NCBI GenBank assembly: GCA_021292165.1 | Contig: CM037877.1 | Coordinates: 163,366,242 to 163,430,241, forward strand | Direction: 5' to 3' | Source: Shinisaurus crocodilurus | Lineage: Eukaryota > Chordata > Lepidosauria > Squamata > Shinisauridae | Length of the DNA: 64,000 bases | Part shown: piece by piece, positions 40,431-50,582 of the stretch | Position numbering within the stretch: the stretch's first letter is position 1 | Layout: each line of letters opens with the position of its first letter | Position numbers and translations under genes: made by a program | Notes under the pieces: model-generated | The model's input: the letters and a program-made list of their open reading frames with translations, nothing else | Told to the model about the DNA's origin: nothing | Database searches by the model: none

Positions 40431-42057
40431 GTTTTGTCAGCAATATAATAATGGACTTCAGTAGACTATGTTGTGGGATGATTGGGATAACGTCATCATG
40501 TTTTCTGCCCTGTTTTCCTTTGGCAACGCCAGAACATCGAAACTGTAGTCCACCGTTTATTCCACACACACACACACACACCGCCACCACCCCCTTACTC
40601 ATGTGCACTAGTGTAAACAGATGTTTCACACATGGAACATTTGACAAGGTGTGGCCATTTTCTGTCCATGACACATGTATGGTGGCTCTGACAGATCCAC
40701 ATTGCTCCTGTTAGGATGAAGAAGAACGAAGCCAAGGGCTTGATGCGTTCTTTGAAGCCAAGAGGGAGCACATTGACGGAAGGAAGGATGAAGGCAAGGC
40801 ACTAGGTTAAGAAACTCTGATTGGATGAAAACCACAGTTATAATGTATTGCACGACTAGGCACACGGAACACAAAAATTTCCTAAGCAGAACATCTGATA
40901 TGAAATGTTCAATTCCAGCACTGAATCTCCAGCTCGCCCTTATCACCTGAGCATGAAATTTAACATAAAATGTTCTTTCGTCCTTAGTCCCACCAAACCC
41001 GAGCAATTTGTGAGAAACTTTCCTGCAAACAGAATCTGAGACACTGACAAACTGAATCCTCATTAAAACAAAGAAAGGTTAAGGGGAAAAAATAACCTAT
41101 TTAAAATGAGGTAACTCACCAGTCTTTGAGCTGTAAATTGACAATAGGATTTATATAAATCCATAATTGTATCTTTTTACCTGCAGTTAGGCTAGTTAAT
41201 GATGAAAAAAGCGAACAGCCCATCGTGAGGTTTTAATGAGGATTCTTCTCTCTCTCTCTCTCTCTCTCTCTTTACAGAGTTAAAAAAATCCACCAAATTA
41301 AATTTCTGCCAATTTACTCCATTGCAAATTGAGCACCACCCTGTGCGGAAAAAACCACCAAGTACCTTAAATCAGTTACAGCTAAATGTGTAAGTCAGCG
41401 TGTGCTGTAGCCTTTAGTCATGAAGAATATATTAGATTTTAAAAATAAATGGCTTTCTGCTGAGTCTTCATTGCAATGGCTTTCTGACTTTTAATTAAAT
41501 TTTCAGTACTTGTGGTTGCTTCTTCATGTACTTTGGACATAGATCTCACAGTGTATGTATCATTATGTGCCGAGAAAAAGAACCAAATTGAAGATTATTA
41601 AGCTTGTTCATTTCTTTGTTATTCGCTAGCAAGATGCCTAGGAAATGTATTCCTCTCTGTTGTAGCATAAGAATGTAGCATTTACTCTACCATCGTATTC
41701 TATAAGAATGAAACAGGCACTCCTAAATGGAACATGATTAGTCCTCCTGCCACTGTAAGTTGTTAAATGGTGCTCATTATACATTTCTGGCCTATTTCAT
41801 TGGTGTTAAATGAATTTAATGTAAATTAATAAAACTGGCTTGTACCATTAGTAAAAAGTGGAAAAGTAAGATAGCTTTAAGCAACTCTAAACTCAACAAC
41901 TAGCATTGAAATTTGCACCTTTGTTGTGTAACTGAGTTTTTAAATTTTATTTAAAGGTGCTGGTATATTTTGTCATGGAGTGTTAGAGTAAGCAGTGGTC
42001 AACACAACTTGGTAAAATAATGATCAATGCTTTAAAACATTATTAGAACATTGACTT
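40431..42057. other. Repeat-poor, AT-rich block
   Basis: No transposon recognised in 1.6 kb apart from (CA)n 40562-40581 and (TC)n 41247-41272. A 145-codon reverse frame (40626-41063) has no recognisable motif. The stretch 41480-41960 is AT-rich with TTTAATTAAATTTTC-type motifs and could be conserved non-coding DNA. This is a guess that only an alignment can test. Confidence 0.45.
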
Positions 42058-42170
42058 AGGGTACAATCCTATGCATGTTTAAACAGAATAAGTCTTACAA
42101 CTCCCAGCATTCCCCAGTCAGCTGTAGGGTTTCCCCCCCCGTGTCTAAACATGCATAGGATTGAATCCAA
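42058..42170. mobile_element. Short palindromic element (GTGCAATCCTATGCATG family)
   Basis: Ends GGGTACAATCCTATGCATGT and GTCTAAACATGCATAGGATT. One inner arm is shortened (CAACTCCCAGCATTCCCCAG, then CAGCTGTAGGG). Confidence 0.75.
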
Positions 42171-42644
42171 AGTATGCTAGCTAAAACAACTAATCTTCTA
42201 GAACAGGAGAGGGGAAGCATTTTCCTAAGAAGGACCGCTGACCCATGGTGAATGGTGATAATGGGTGGAGGCAGAGCCAAAATGGGTGGAGTTTGCAGGA
42301 TAGTAGGACTGTACTCTCTCTCTCTCTCTCTCTTTGACCATGATCAAATAATAGGCAATCTGTTGACCATTGGGTCTATGGAGAAAGGTCGACCAGTCCA
42401 TTGACTGACATCCCACCCAATCATTATAAGTGAGAGGTGACAAAAATAGGTCCTCAGACTGAAAGATGGAAAGGTATAGAATATCCTGGGATGTTTGAAA
42501 TTGGCCATGTACATTTCTGCATTTTTGGTGTGCTTTTTCTATTAATGTAACCTTCTGGCTCTTTTGACTGTAAAAGAATCAGGAAAATATATTTTGATTG
42601 TCTGAATTGCTTCTCATGCAAACTTCTGTGTCTCATGCCAGTAA
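42171..42644. other. Non-coding spacer with (TC)n
   Basis: (TC)n at 42315-42332. Nothing else recognised. Confidence 0.4.
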
Positions 42645-42729
42645 TCCTAAACATGCGTACGTAGGAGTAAATCCCATTGATCTCAGCATGATTTCCTTCT
42701 CTGAGTAAACCTGCATAGGACTGGGCTGT
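42645..42729. mobile_element. ~90-bp palindromic repeat family
   Basis: AATCCTAAACATGCGTACGT and AAATCCCATTGATCTCAG with the opposing CTGCATAGGACTGGGCTG. Confidence 0.55.
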
Positions 42730-43240
42730 AAGAATTTTAAGGGAATTCTAAGGGCCAAGATGATACGGGTCATCTTGACCCCAATGATGGGTCTGGTGGC
42801 CTCACCACGTTTCCCTTTTTCATAGGCAGTAACGACGATTCTGTTTCAGTTTCAGTGGGCCTTCTTGGTTGCAGCCTCTTAAATCAAATGTTTCTGCTGC
42901 TGTTTTTCAACTTTGGTGAACTGGATCATTGCACTGGCTTCTTCTTCTTCTTCTTTTTTTAAAAAAGATTAATTTAAAGCCACTCTTGCAGCTATAAAGA
43001 CCTCCACCTTAGATCTCTGTCTCAGGCTCATTGAACAAAAAAATACTCCTCAGACTACATTGGACCCCTGAACATTTTTTTCCACTTAGGCATCCAAACA
43101 GATGCAGACTGCTCGAGATGTAAAGCACCACCAGCTCATCTCTCCCGCCTTCTCTGGGACTGTGTTGTTATATAAGTAAGAATCAATATGACCTTAAACA
43201 AATCTTATTCTATTAAATTTCTCCAGGCCACATACCTTTA
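42730..43240. other. Non-coding sequence
   Basis: A (CTT)n tract near 42939-42955. No family recognised. Confidence 0.4.
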
Positions 43241-43248
43241 AAAATGGG

Positions 43249-43851
43249 CAGGACCGGTGCAGGGCAGTTTGGCGCCCCAGGCGAAATAATATTTAGCACC
43301 CCCCCTCTCCAAAGCAGCAAAAAAAAAAAAACCCTGCGCTGCCACCACCAACCTACCTTCCCCCCCGACCTGGCTGCGGCTGCTGCTGCTGCTGCTGCTG
43401 CCGCCGCCTCCTCCTCCTCCTCCTCCTCCTCCTCCTCCTGAAGTGACGCGACGCGACGGGACCCCCACGCTGTTTTTTGCCGGAGAAACCATGGCAACAG
43501 GGCTGTTTAAGCCCTGTTGCCCTGGTTCCTCCCGCCAAAACAACGCGGGCAGAGCTCCGGAAGCGACGCGACGCGGAGAAGGTAGGTGACGGGGGGGTTG
43601 GGGGGTGGCGATGGTGGCGGGAGGTGCAGCGGCAGCGAGCGGGAGGGCGGGGGGAAGCGCGGCGGCGGCGGTGGCGGCAGCGGCGGGCGGGAGGGTGGGG
43701 AGGCGGAGGCTTGGCGGGGGCGGCGCAGCGGAGGCAGAGGCCTGGTGGGGGCGGCGCAGCAGCAGCGAAGAGGAGCGCAGCGTTTCCGCGCCCTCTTCAG
43801 CCGCGCGCCCTAGGCAACCGCCTAGTTTGCCTAGCGGTAGCGCCGGCCCTG
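43249..43851 (+). mobile_element. GC-rich non-autonomous hAT element, family F copy 1
   Basis: 603 bp from CAGGACCGGTGCAGGGC to GTAGCGCCGGCCCTG, flanked by identical octamers AAAATGGG (43241-43248 and 43852-43859). Inside are (CTG)n and (CTC)n tracts (43377-43440) and a foldback of CAACAGGGCTGTTTAAGCCC TGTTG type near 43493-43525. The long reverse frame of 240 codons covering it (poly-Gly, Ser, Ala, Pro) is a translation of these GC-rich repeats. The second copy is 47012-47607, inverted. Confidence 0.93.
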
Positions 43852-43859
43852 AAAATGGG

Positions 43860-46302
43860 GCATGTCTGAAGAACAGAGCGCCTGGTTCCATAGGGCCACG
43901 CTCATTGCCGAACATATCATACTGCAGAGGTGGAAAGTCACCAGGTCCCCTGATGTGCAAGTCATGAAGGAATCATTTACATGAAAAGAGGGAAGGAAGA
44001 TCAATGTCTGGCAGACTTTTTTTAGAACTCAGAGCACCTGTTCCTCCCCCTTGCACTGCCCAGCTCAGCTACCTACACCATCAACATGATGCTCGGTTTA
44101 TTTTTTTTAATCATTGTCATTTCCTTTCTTTTTAAATTCCCCCTTTCCTCCCACCCTGCATTGATTCATTTGTTCTCTCTCTTAATATAGTACATACCAT
44201 AGTAGACAAATTAGCAGATGTGAAAGTGATAATTGTAAAAGGTTTAGTATGTAAGAAACAGAACTTAACACACACCACTGACCTGAAGGGAAGACAGGGG
44301 GTGGGAGGGAACATGGGAAACGGACACTTATTGTTATCTGTCTTGTATAGTCAACTCTATAATTCGGAAGGAGGTGGGGGCCTCTTTTCTGCTGTTTAAA
44401 AAATAATCTCACTAAAACCTTTCAATAAACCATTAATAGCCACAACAAAAAAGAGTGTTAAATAAAGTTGACTTGGTTCCACACACACAAAATAAATTAA
44501 TTATTTTTAATGATGTGTTTTTGGATGATTTTGTTGGCTTGCCTATCTTCAGTCAATTACTGTTAGCCATCTTAATTATTGTGAAAGAGAGCCGGGGTGC
44601 AAATATTGGAAGTGAATAAATAAATGGCTTACAAGAAATCATACATAAGGCTCCACGGAGGCGGCTTCTTTTATCAGAGCTTTGGAGTGATGGGGAAACG
44701 TGAAGCTGATGGCAACTGAACTGTGGAAGGGACGGGACAGGAGAGCAGCCCTACCTGAACTGGCATGGCCTAGCAACAACAAGGTCCTGGGCCCTTTAAT
44801 TCGCAACCTGGTGTCTTTTCTGTCGGAATGCATTTGTGCAGAGCCCTGCAGCCTCTGCACAAGCAGCACTTCCTTCTGCTTCTGCCTCCTAGTGGGCTGT
44901 CTGAAGGAGGCCATACATATGTATTAACTTGTTAAGCAGTGGTATAGATTCTCACAAGCTGAAACACAAGGCATGCTGTGCCCTGTGCTCAAGCATCTTC
45001 AGGAGGCTCCAGATTAATAGAAATGCAAATGGAGCATCTGCAGAAGGCCGTATGATTAGAGTCTCCCCCCCCACCACCTCAAAGACGAAAGCAGCAAAAC
45101 ACTGCACGCGAAATAAAACCACCACCAGCACACACACACACACACACCGCCCCCCAAAGTGATATAATATGCAAAGTCTGTTTCCCATTACAGCTGCAGT
45201 CAGCAAAACATTCAGACCCATGCCATGCAAAACAGTACTGGCCCGGCACTACAGACACTAATTGTTTTAATCAGCATCGGTATGCTGGGGCGTGTCAGAG
45301 TTCACACGGATATCTCCCTTTGGAAAAGTCTCTGCAGAACTTTGACACAGCCCAGCGTAGAGAAAATGCTATGCGTTGGAACAGGGAAGCGTTGGAACAG
45401 TGATGGCAGGAGATCACGCCAAGAAAAAGGTGCAGCGCTGCACCTAAGGGTTAATTTGTGGTTCGCGTTATAAAGATATAATAGTAGGGGTCATTTAGGG
45501 TGCGGAGCTAATTAACTGCGGTGAATGCATGCAGGGAGCCATGGGTACAAATAGGGGTCACGAGGGTGGAGAAAGTAGCTTAACAGTCAGGTGGAGGCAA
45601 AGAGTTTGCTTCTTAACCAGGGTTTCTTGTATATAAAGGTTCAGTTCTATTCAGCATTTTGTGTGTCTTTGATAACCAAGGGAAGTTTCCTTTCCCAAGC
45701 CTTCACTTTATTTAGCCACTAAGGCTAGCAGGAAAGGTGTTTCGTTCCTGCACTTGTTCCACCCTACTGTTGCTGAGCTTAAGAGAGGCACAGAATATTC
45801 ATTTAAATACAGGCTTTTGAATTAATTAATGTTTTCAGATTCAAAGCCAATTCTTCGACTGGAGTTGAAAACATGGATTTACCAAACTTCGCAGAAAACG
45901 ATGTTGATCTTGCTATTCACTGCCCTGGGCTTTAATCGAAGTGCAGGAAGCCAGGGAGGCTGCCGGCTGCCAGAGAGATGATTGTACAGTGAAAGACAGG
46001 ACACTCACAAACACCTCTCAGCCACGTCATGAGTAAGTTAAGAACAAGAACCCTAAACCCTTCCCTTCTGAACATTTTCCCCACAGTGATTTCTTTTCTA
46101 TCAAACAGAAAGAAAATGGTTGAAATTGGGGTTGTTTGGGCGTGTGTGGGTTTTTTTTTGCACAGCACTAATTGATATATACTGGAGGTACTCAATGGGA
46201 ATTTCAAAATTAAGGAGAATCAGTATAGCATCTGTAAAAACTGTCCCAGACATTTTACCCTTGCAACAACTCTGTGAGATATATTGGCATGCCAATTTTT
46301 TA
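43860..46302. other. Repeat-poor block, no gene recognised
   Basis: About 2.4 kb with only (CA)n at 45128-45147 as a clear simple repeat. The frames at 44639-44927 overlap on opposite strands, and no exon-like or domain-like sequence was recognised. TGTATATAAAGG at 45628-45639 is TATA-like, but nothing downstream looks like a transcription unit. Confidence 0.45.
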
Positions 46303-46618
46303 AAAAATATTTATTTATTTATTTATTTTCTGAATTGCCCATCTGGCCGGTGACCCGGCCACTCTGGGCAATGTACAGTATATATAAAAAATACAATAAA
46401 ACAAAATATAAAATACCATTACAGCTTTAAAATCCTAACCCACCACATATTCCCACCTGAAAAACCATGTTTTTAATGCACGGTGGAAGCTCATCACGGA
46501 GGGGGCATGGCGGAGGTCACTGGGAAGGGAGTTCCATAACTTGGGGGCCACCACAGAAAAGATCCTCTTCCTAGTCCCCACCAGCCTGGATGCTCTGGCT
46601 GATAGAACAAGGAGAAAT
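46303..46618 (-). mobile_element. L2 LINE 3' end
   Basis: Antisense of the 4690-5392 tail: TGCCCATCTGGCCGGTGACC (3' UTR), then sequence encoding a LWNSLPSDLRHAP-type segment with a frameshift. An ATTTATTTATTT tail lies at 46308-46330. Confidence 0.85.
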
Positions 46619-46624
46619 TTTTGA

Positions 46625-46722
46625 TTGGGCTACAGTTCCTATAAGGTTTACAGTCAAGTGTGGATTTGAGCCCAGATTTCCCCAATCATAAATCTTAACA
46701 CTTTATCCACTATCCCATATTG
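46625..46722 (-). mobile_element. Old SINE fragment (tentative)
   Basis: GTGTGGATTTGAGCCCAGAT followed by AACACTTTATCCACTATCCC resembles the antisense head of the tRNA-derived SINE (gatttgaacc; ctaaccact). Highly diverged. Confidence 0.35.
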
Positions 46723-46979
46723 TGAGCCAGGAGATCACGGTTATCAGTCTGTGGCAACTTGGGGTGACTTTCAGAGGCACCTTTTCCATATTCTAATGAT
46801 ATGGAAATCACCACACAAAACTGGTCAGAAGCACTGGATTCACACAGCCATCCCTGGGAGGCATCCCTATAACAGAATCCAATGTCACAAGATGTAGAGA
46901 TGCCCACTCTCTTAGATGGCTTTACAAAGGGATGAGAGAAATTCATAGAGCATAGGTCTATCAATGGTTGTTTGGTCTT

Positions 46980-47942
46980 CAGAGCTGGCTCCAGGTTTTT
47001 GAGGGTCCATACAGGGCCAGCGCTATCGCTAGGCAAACTAGGATGTTGCCTAGGGCGTGTAGCTGAAGAGGGCGCAGAAACGCTGCGCTCCTCTTCGCTG
47101 CCGGCGCGCTCCTGCCCCGCCCGCCTGCCTCGCCGACAAAGCCAGGTCAGTGCGGGGGATTGCGCCTGGAGGTAGTGGTGGGGCCGAGCCTGGGCGCCTC
47201 CCCCCCGCCCCACGCCACCTCCCCCCACCCCGCACCGCCTCCCCCCTGCCCCGCGCCACCTCCCCCCCGACACTTACCTTCTCTGCGCCGTTTCCGGAGC
47301 CCCGCCCATGCTCTGTTTTGGTGGGAGGAACCAGGGCAACAGGGCTTAAACAGCCCTGTTGCCCTGGTTTCCCCCGGCCAAAAACAGAGTGCGGGGGTCC
47401 CGTCGCGTCACTTCCTTTTCAGAGGAGGTGGGGGGAAGGTAGGGGGGTCCTGTGGCGGTGGTGGCGGTGGCGGGTGGGGGGGTGTCCGGTGGCGGCGGGC
47501 GGCTGCAGAGCAGGGCTGCTTTGCTCCGGAGGCCCCCCCACGGCACGAGAGGGGGGGCACTAAATATAATTTAGCCTAGGGTGCCAAACTGCCCTGCACC
47601 GGTCCTGGGTTCATAGGACAGTCACCTCAATGGGCACCCTCCCTCAGTGAGTCTACCTTCTCACTGCCATTGTCACCAGCTCCTCCTCTATGTCATCATT
47701 GTTACCATTTGCTTGCTTGACAGGCAGAGAGCCAGTAAGCAAGTAGACAGACAGTGGTGTCTACTGCTATTCCTTCTCATCACCACCATTGTGTGGGCCA
47801 GAGCAAGGGGCGGGCAGGTGAATAAGCAGGCTGCAATGGTGATGAGGAGGAAGTCCAGGGGTCTCTTGTCAGTGGGCCCCTGCTGGGGTGTGGGCCCTCA
47901 GCAGCAGGCGCCCAACCATGCCTACCCTTGACGCCGGCCCTG
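46980..47942. mobile_element. Outer hAT-type element carrying a nested hAT
   Basis: The left piece 46980-47011 (CAGAGCTGGCTCCAGGTTTT) and right piece 47608-47942 (ending TTGACGCCGGCCCTG) bracket the family F element. Outer flanks TTGGTCTT (46972-46979) and TTTGTCAT (47943-47950) agree at 6 of 8. The outer end CGCCGGCCCTG resembles the family F terminus, so host and guest may belong to related families. Confidence 0.66.
47012..47607 (-). mobile_element. GC-rich non-autonomous hAT element, family F copy 2 (nested)
   Basis: 596 bp from CAGGGCCAGCGCTATCGC to CTGCACCGGTCCTG, the reverse order of 43249-43851. Flanks GGTCCATA (47004-47011) and GGTTCATA (47608-47615) agree at 7 of 8. It carries the same foldback (GGGCAACAGGGCTTAAACAG) and TAGGCAAACTAGG segment. 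The Pro-rich frames at 47150-47579 are artefacts. Confidence 0.91.
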
Positions 47943-47950
47943 TTTGTCAT

Positions 47951-48163
47951 GATGGCTATATAGAATGTCTGTGCCCAGAGGCGGCATCATGCCACTGAAC
48001 GCCAATTGCTGGGGAGGCAGGGAGCGGCAGCTGGAGAGGGCTATTATTGCCTTCATGTCCTGCTTGTGGGCTTCCCAGAGGCATCTGCTTGGAACATTAT
48101 GGGAAGGAAGCTACTGGACGGGTTGGGCCTTTGGTCTAATCTAGCAGGGCTCTTCTTATGGGC
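47951..48163 (+). mobile_element. CR1-like LINE 3' tail
   Basis: ATGTCCTGCTTGTGGGCTTC, CCAGAGGCATCTGCTTGG, GGGCCTTTGGTCTAATCTAG and CAGGGCTCTTCTTATG form the sense 3' end of a family seen antisense at 48391-49040, 54864-54960 and 57811-57945. CR1 assignment is by tail type only. Confidence 0.65.
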
Positions 48164-48390
48164 TACTGAATTTCCCTTTTTGAATTTATTGAAAATGAGC
48201 AAGGAAGATATTAGTACATTTCATCTAATCTAAGCAGATTACATTAAGGATAAACTTTTAGAAGAGCTGAATTGATGTGGTATAGCAGGCCTGTGCCAAT
48301 GAAATCTCCTGCTGCAAGATGATGATGATGATGATGATGATGCCATCAATGCACATGGCATGTTACAGTGACATGATAAAACTCCCGACA

Positions 48391-49040
48391 TATAAGAACA
48401 TAAAAAGAACCATGCTTGATCAGACCAAGGGTCCATCTAGTCCCCTATTAGTGGCCAACCAGCTGCCCATGGGATCCCAGAAGCAGGATATGAGTGCAAC
48501 AGCACCCTCCCACCCATGTGGGAGTCAGTGTGGCGTAGTGGTGAGAGTGTTGGACTGGGACTCGAGAGATCCGGGTTCTAGTCCCCGCTCGGCCATGAAA
48601 CTCACTGGGTGACTTTGGGCCAGTCACTGACTCGCAGCCTAACCTACCTCACAGGGTTGTTGTGAGGATAAAAATAGAGAGGAGGATTATGTAAGCTGCC
48701 TTAGGTTCCTTGCAGGAAAAAAGGCTTTGGGCCAGTCACTAACTCTCAGTCTAACCTACCTCACAGGGTTGTTGTGAGGGTAAAATGGAGAGGAGGAGGA
48801 GGAGGATTATGTAAGCCGCCTTGGGTTCCTTTCAGGAAAAAAGGCGGGGTAGAAATAGAATAAATAAATAAATATAATATAATACAATATAATATAAATA
48901 TAATATATGTTCCTCAGCAACTGGTGTACACAGGCATACTGCCTCTATACTGGAGGTAGCATATAGCCATCAGGACTAGTAGCCACTGATAGTCTTATTC
49001 TCCATGAATTTGTCCAGTCCCCCTTTAAAGCCTATATTTC
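48391..49040 (-). mobile_element. CR1-like LINE 3' tail, interrupted by a SINE
   Basis: The first part is 48391-48521 (AAGAACATAAAAAGAACCAT, CCAACCAGCTGCCCATGGGA). It resumes at about 48909-49040 (CCTCAGCAACTGGTGTACAC, GTAGCCACTGATAGTCTTAT). The two parts run in the order expected from the reverse of 47951-48163. Confidence 0.68.
48522..48885 (+). mobile_element. tRNA-derived SINE with duplicated 3' half
   Basis: Head GAGTCAGTGTGGCGTAGTGG and a full body to CCTTGCAGGAAAAAAGGC (about 48725). A second 3' half starts at CTTTGGGCCAGTCACTAACT and ends in GGCGGGGTAGAAATAGAATA with AAAT repeats. The duplicated part is about 130-150 bp and contains AACCTACCTCACAGGGTTGT twice. Confidence 0.87.
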
Positions 49041-49047
49041 CTGAGAA

Positions 49048-49131
49048 ACCAAGGGCTCAGTTCTATGCATGGTTGGCTGGGGAATGCTGGGAGTGACTTT
49101 TTTTTCCTGTCTAAACATAGGATTGTGCCCT
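49048..49131. mobile_element. Short palindromic element (GTGCAATCCTATGCATG family), deleted copy
   Basis: GGGCTCAGTTCTATGCATGG is joined directly to GGCTGGGGAATGCTGGGAGT and the right end AAACATAGGATTGTGCCC. The left inner arm is missing. Confidence 0.68.
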
Positions 49132-49393
49132 TAGAATCTAAAATTTGACAGAGAAGGAGACAACTGAGGGAAAGAGAGGGGAGAGAGATGACAGAGGCAA
49201 GGTAATGGGAAGAATATGTACAAATGCCATTCCATGTATTTAGGCTTAGTTTCACTAAAGGAAGAGCACCATGGAAAAGGCGGGTTAGAGGGGGGCTTTG
49301 AAGGAAGCGAGTGAGTGAGGCAGCACTACTTTGGTGTTCTGGAAAAGGGGACCAGGCCACAACACTTTTTGTTGTTGTATGAAGGGATAAATG

Positions 49394-49596
49394 CAGTGGA
49401 GGCTGGTGGCTTCAGTGTCTGTGGGGCGGTTTAGCCCCTCTGGGTTTTAGTCTGAACTTTAAAGGAGCTATAAATGGTGCTGAACCATATCCCCAAAATA
49501 GGTTTGCCACCATGGAGAGCTCCTTTAAAGTTCAGACCAAACCCCAGAGTGGATAAACTGCCCTACTGGCATTGGAGCCACCAGCAGCCTCCACTG
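49394..49596. mobile_element. hAT-type foldback element, family G copy 2
   Basis: 203 bp from CAGTGGAGGCTGGTGGC to ACCAGCAGCCTCCACTG, flanked by identical octamers GATAAATG (49386-49393 and 49597-49604). Inner arms CTTTAAAGGAGCTATAAATG and GAGAGCTCCTTTAAAG pair. Same family as 11763-11963. Confidence 0.93.
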
Positions 49597-49754
49597 GATA
49601 AATGGGCATCTCACTCCAGTGTACCAGCAGATTACATTATGCCATTCTCATGAAAGACATGGAGTCTTTCCTCATGCAATCATGTACCAGGATTCTTCTA
49701 ACCTATTTAATGGTCTTTCTCTTATTATTCGCCCCATTTGTTGTCTGTTCTTCC

Positions 49755-49930
49755 TCCAGGGAATTCATGGCAGTCTACGTGGCGTCATCCTATTCTGCCA
49801 TCAAAACAACCCTGTGAGGTATGCTAGGCTTAGAGATACTGACTTGCCCAAAGCTACCTCCTGAGTTTCACTGTTGTGTGGAGATTTGAACCAGATTTTC
49901 CCAATCAAAGTTTACACTGCCACACACACT
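49755..49930 (-). mobile_element. Old tRNA-derived SINE fragment
   Basis: TCAAAACAACCCTGTGAGGT and TGACTTGCCCAAAGCTACCT then GTGGAGATTTGAACC are the diverged antisense body and B-box region of the SINE. Confidence 0.6.
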
Positions 49931-49946
49931 ACGCAACAGTGTAGTA

Positions 49947-50077
49947 CAGGAGAAACTGGCCCTCCAGATGTTGGTGGATTCCAACTTCCGTCAGCCCCAG
50001 TCAGCAGGGTGAATGGTCAGGGGTGATGCAAGTTGTAGCCCAGCAGTAACTGGAGAGATACAGGTTCCCCACTTCTG
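49947..50077. mobile_element. Family C hAT-type element
   Basis: From CAGGAGAAACTGGCCCTCCA to GTTCCCCACTTCTG. Flanks GTGTAGTA (49939-49946) and CTGTAACA (50078-50085) agree at 5 of 8, and both have the central TA. Confidence 0.68.
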
Positions 50078-50114
50078 CTGTAACAGGAAATGGCAAGAGA
50101 GGCTAAGCTTAAGG

Positions 50115-50245
50115 CAGGGGTGGGGAACCTGTGAACCTTGTTGGGCTGCAAGTTCCATCATCCTTGGCCATTGGCTAATGCTGGCTGGGGCTGATAGGAG
50201 CTGGAGTCCCACAACATCAGGTGAGCCATTGGTTTCCCACTCCTG
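50115..50245. mobile_element. Family C hAT-type element
   Basis: From CAGGGGTGGGGAACCTGTGA to TTGGTTTCCCACTCCTG. Flanks GCTTAAGG (50107-50114) and CATTAAAG (50246-50253) agree at 5 of 8, and both have the central TA. Confidence 0.72.
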
Positions 50246-50410
50246 CATTAAAGGAAGGTTCCGGTAAATTTCCAAAGGTGCCTGTGCAGAAGAATGAAGA
50301 TAGGAGGGTGTTTTTGTTTTGTTTTGTTTTGTTTTTAACATTTCCTGCCTGATGGTGTAGCAGGAAAAAGGAGGAATTATGTAACATCAGGCTGGGAGAA
50401 GAGGACATAA

Positions 50411-50572
50411 CATGCTGGCTCAGCTTGTCTGAGCGTGGAAAGCTAAGCAGGGTCAAGCCTGGTTATTACTTGGATGGGAGACCCCTACTCTAGTTTCCTG
50501 CATTGTGCAGGGGGTTGGACTCGATAGCCTTGTAGGCTCCTTCCAACTCTATGATCTATGAAATCTATGGAC
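50411..50572 (+). mobile_element. 5S rRNA-derived SINE with CR1-like tail, copy 2
   Basis: GTGGAAAGCTAAGCAGGGTC, then CCTGGTTATTACTTGGATGG GAGACC is the 3' half of 5S rRNA with few changes. This passes into GGGGGTTGGACTCGATAGCC and TTCCAACTCTATGATCTATG, a CR1-type tail. The structure is the same as 30161-30300 on the other strand, so the fusion is a property of the family and not of one locus. Confidence 0.88.
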
Positions 50573-50582
50573 ATTTCCCCTA

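Noticed and set aside
40626..41063. 145-codon reverse frame in a repeat-poor block
   Set aside because: No recognisable domain or motif; length is within chance expectation for a 64-kb window.
43238..43960. 240-codon reverse open frame
   Set aside because: It is poly-Gly, poly-Ser and Pro/Ala runs from CTG, CTC and GCC repeats inside a GC-rich hAT element; frames on both strands are open at once.
45628..45640. TATA-like TGTATATAAAGG as a promoter
   Set aside because: No initiator context, exon or repeat promoter nearby; a single motif in AT-rich DNA is not evidence.
46710..47579. Frames of 137-187 codons
   Set aside because: Proline- and glycine-rich translations of the nested GC-rich hAT at 47012-47607, crossing element boundaries.
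50411..50480. Candidate 5S rRNA gene
   Set aside because: Only the 3' half is present, fused to a CR1-like tail, with a second identical architecture elsewhere. It is a SINE.
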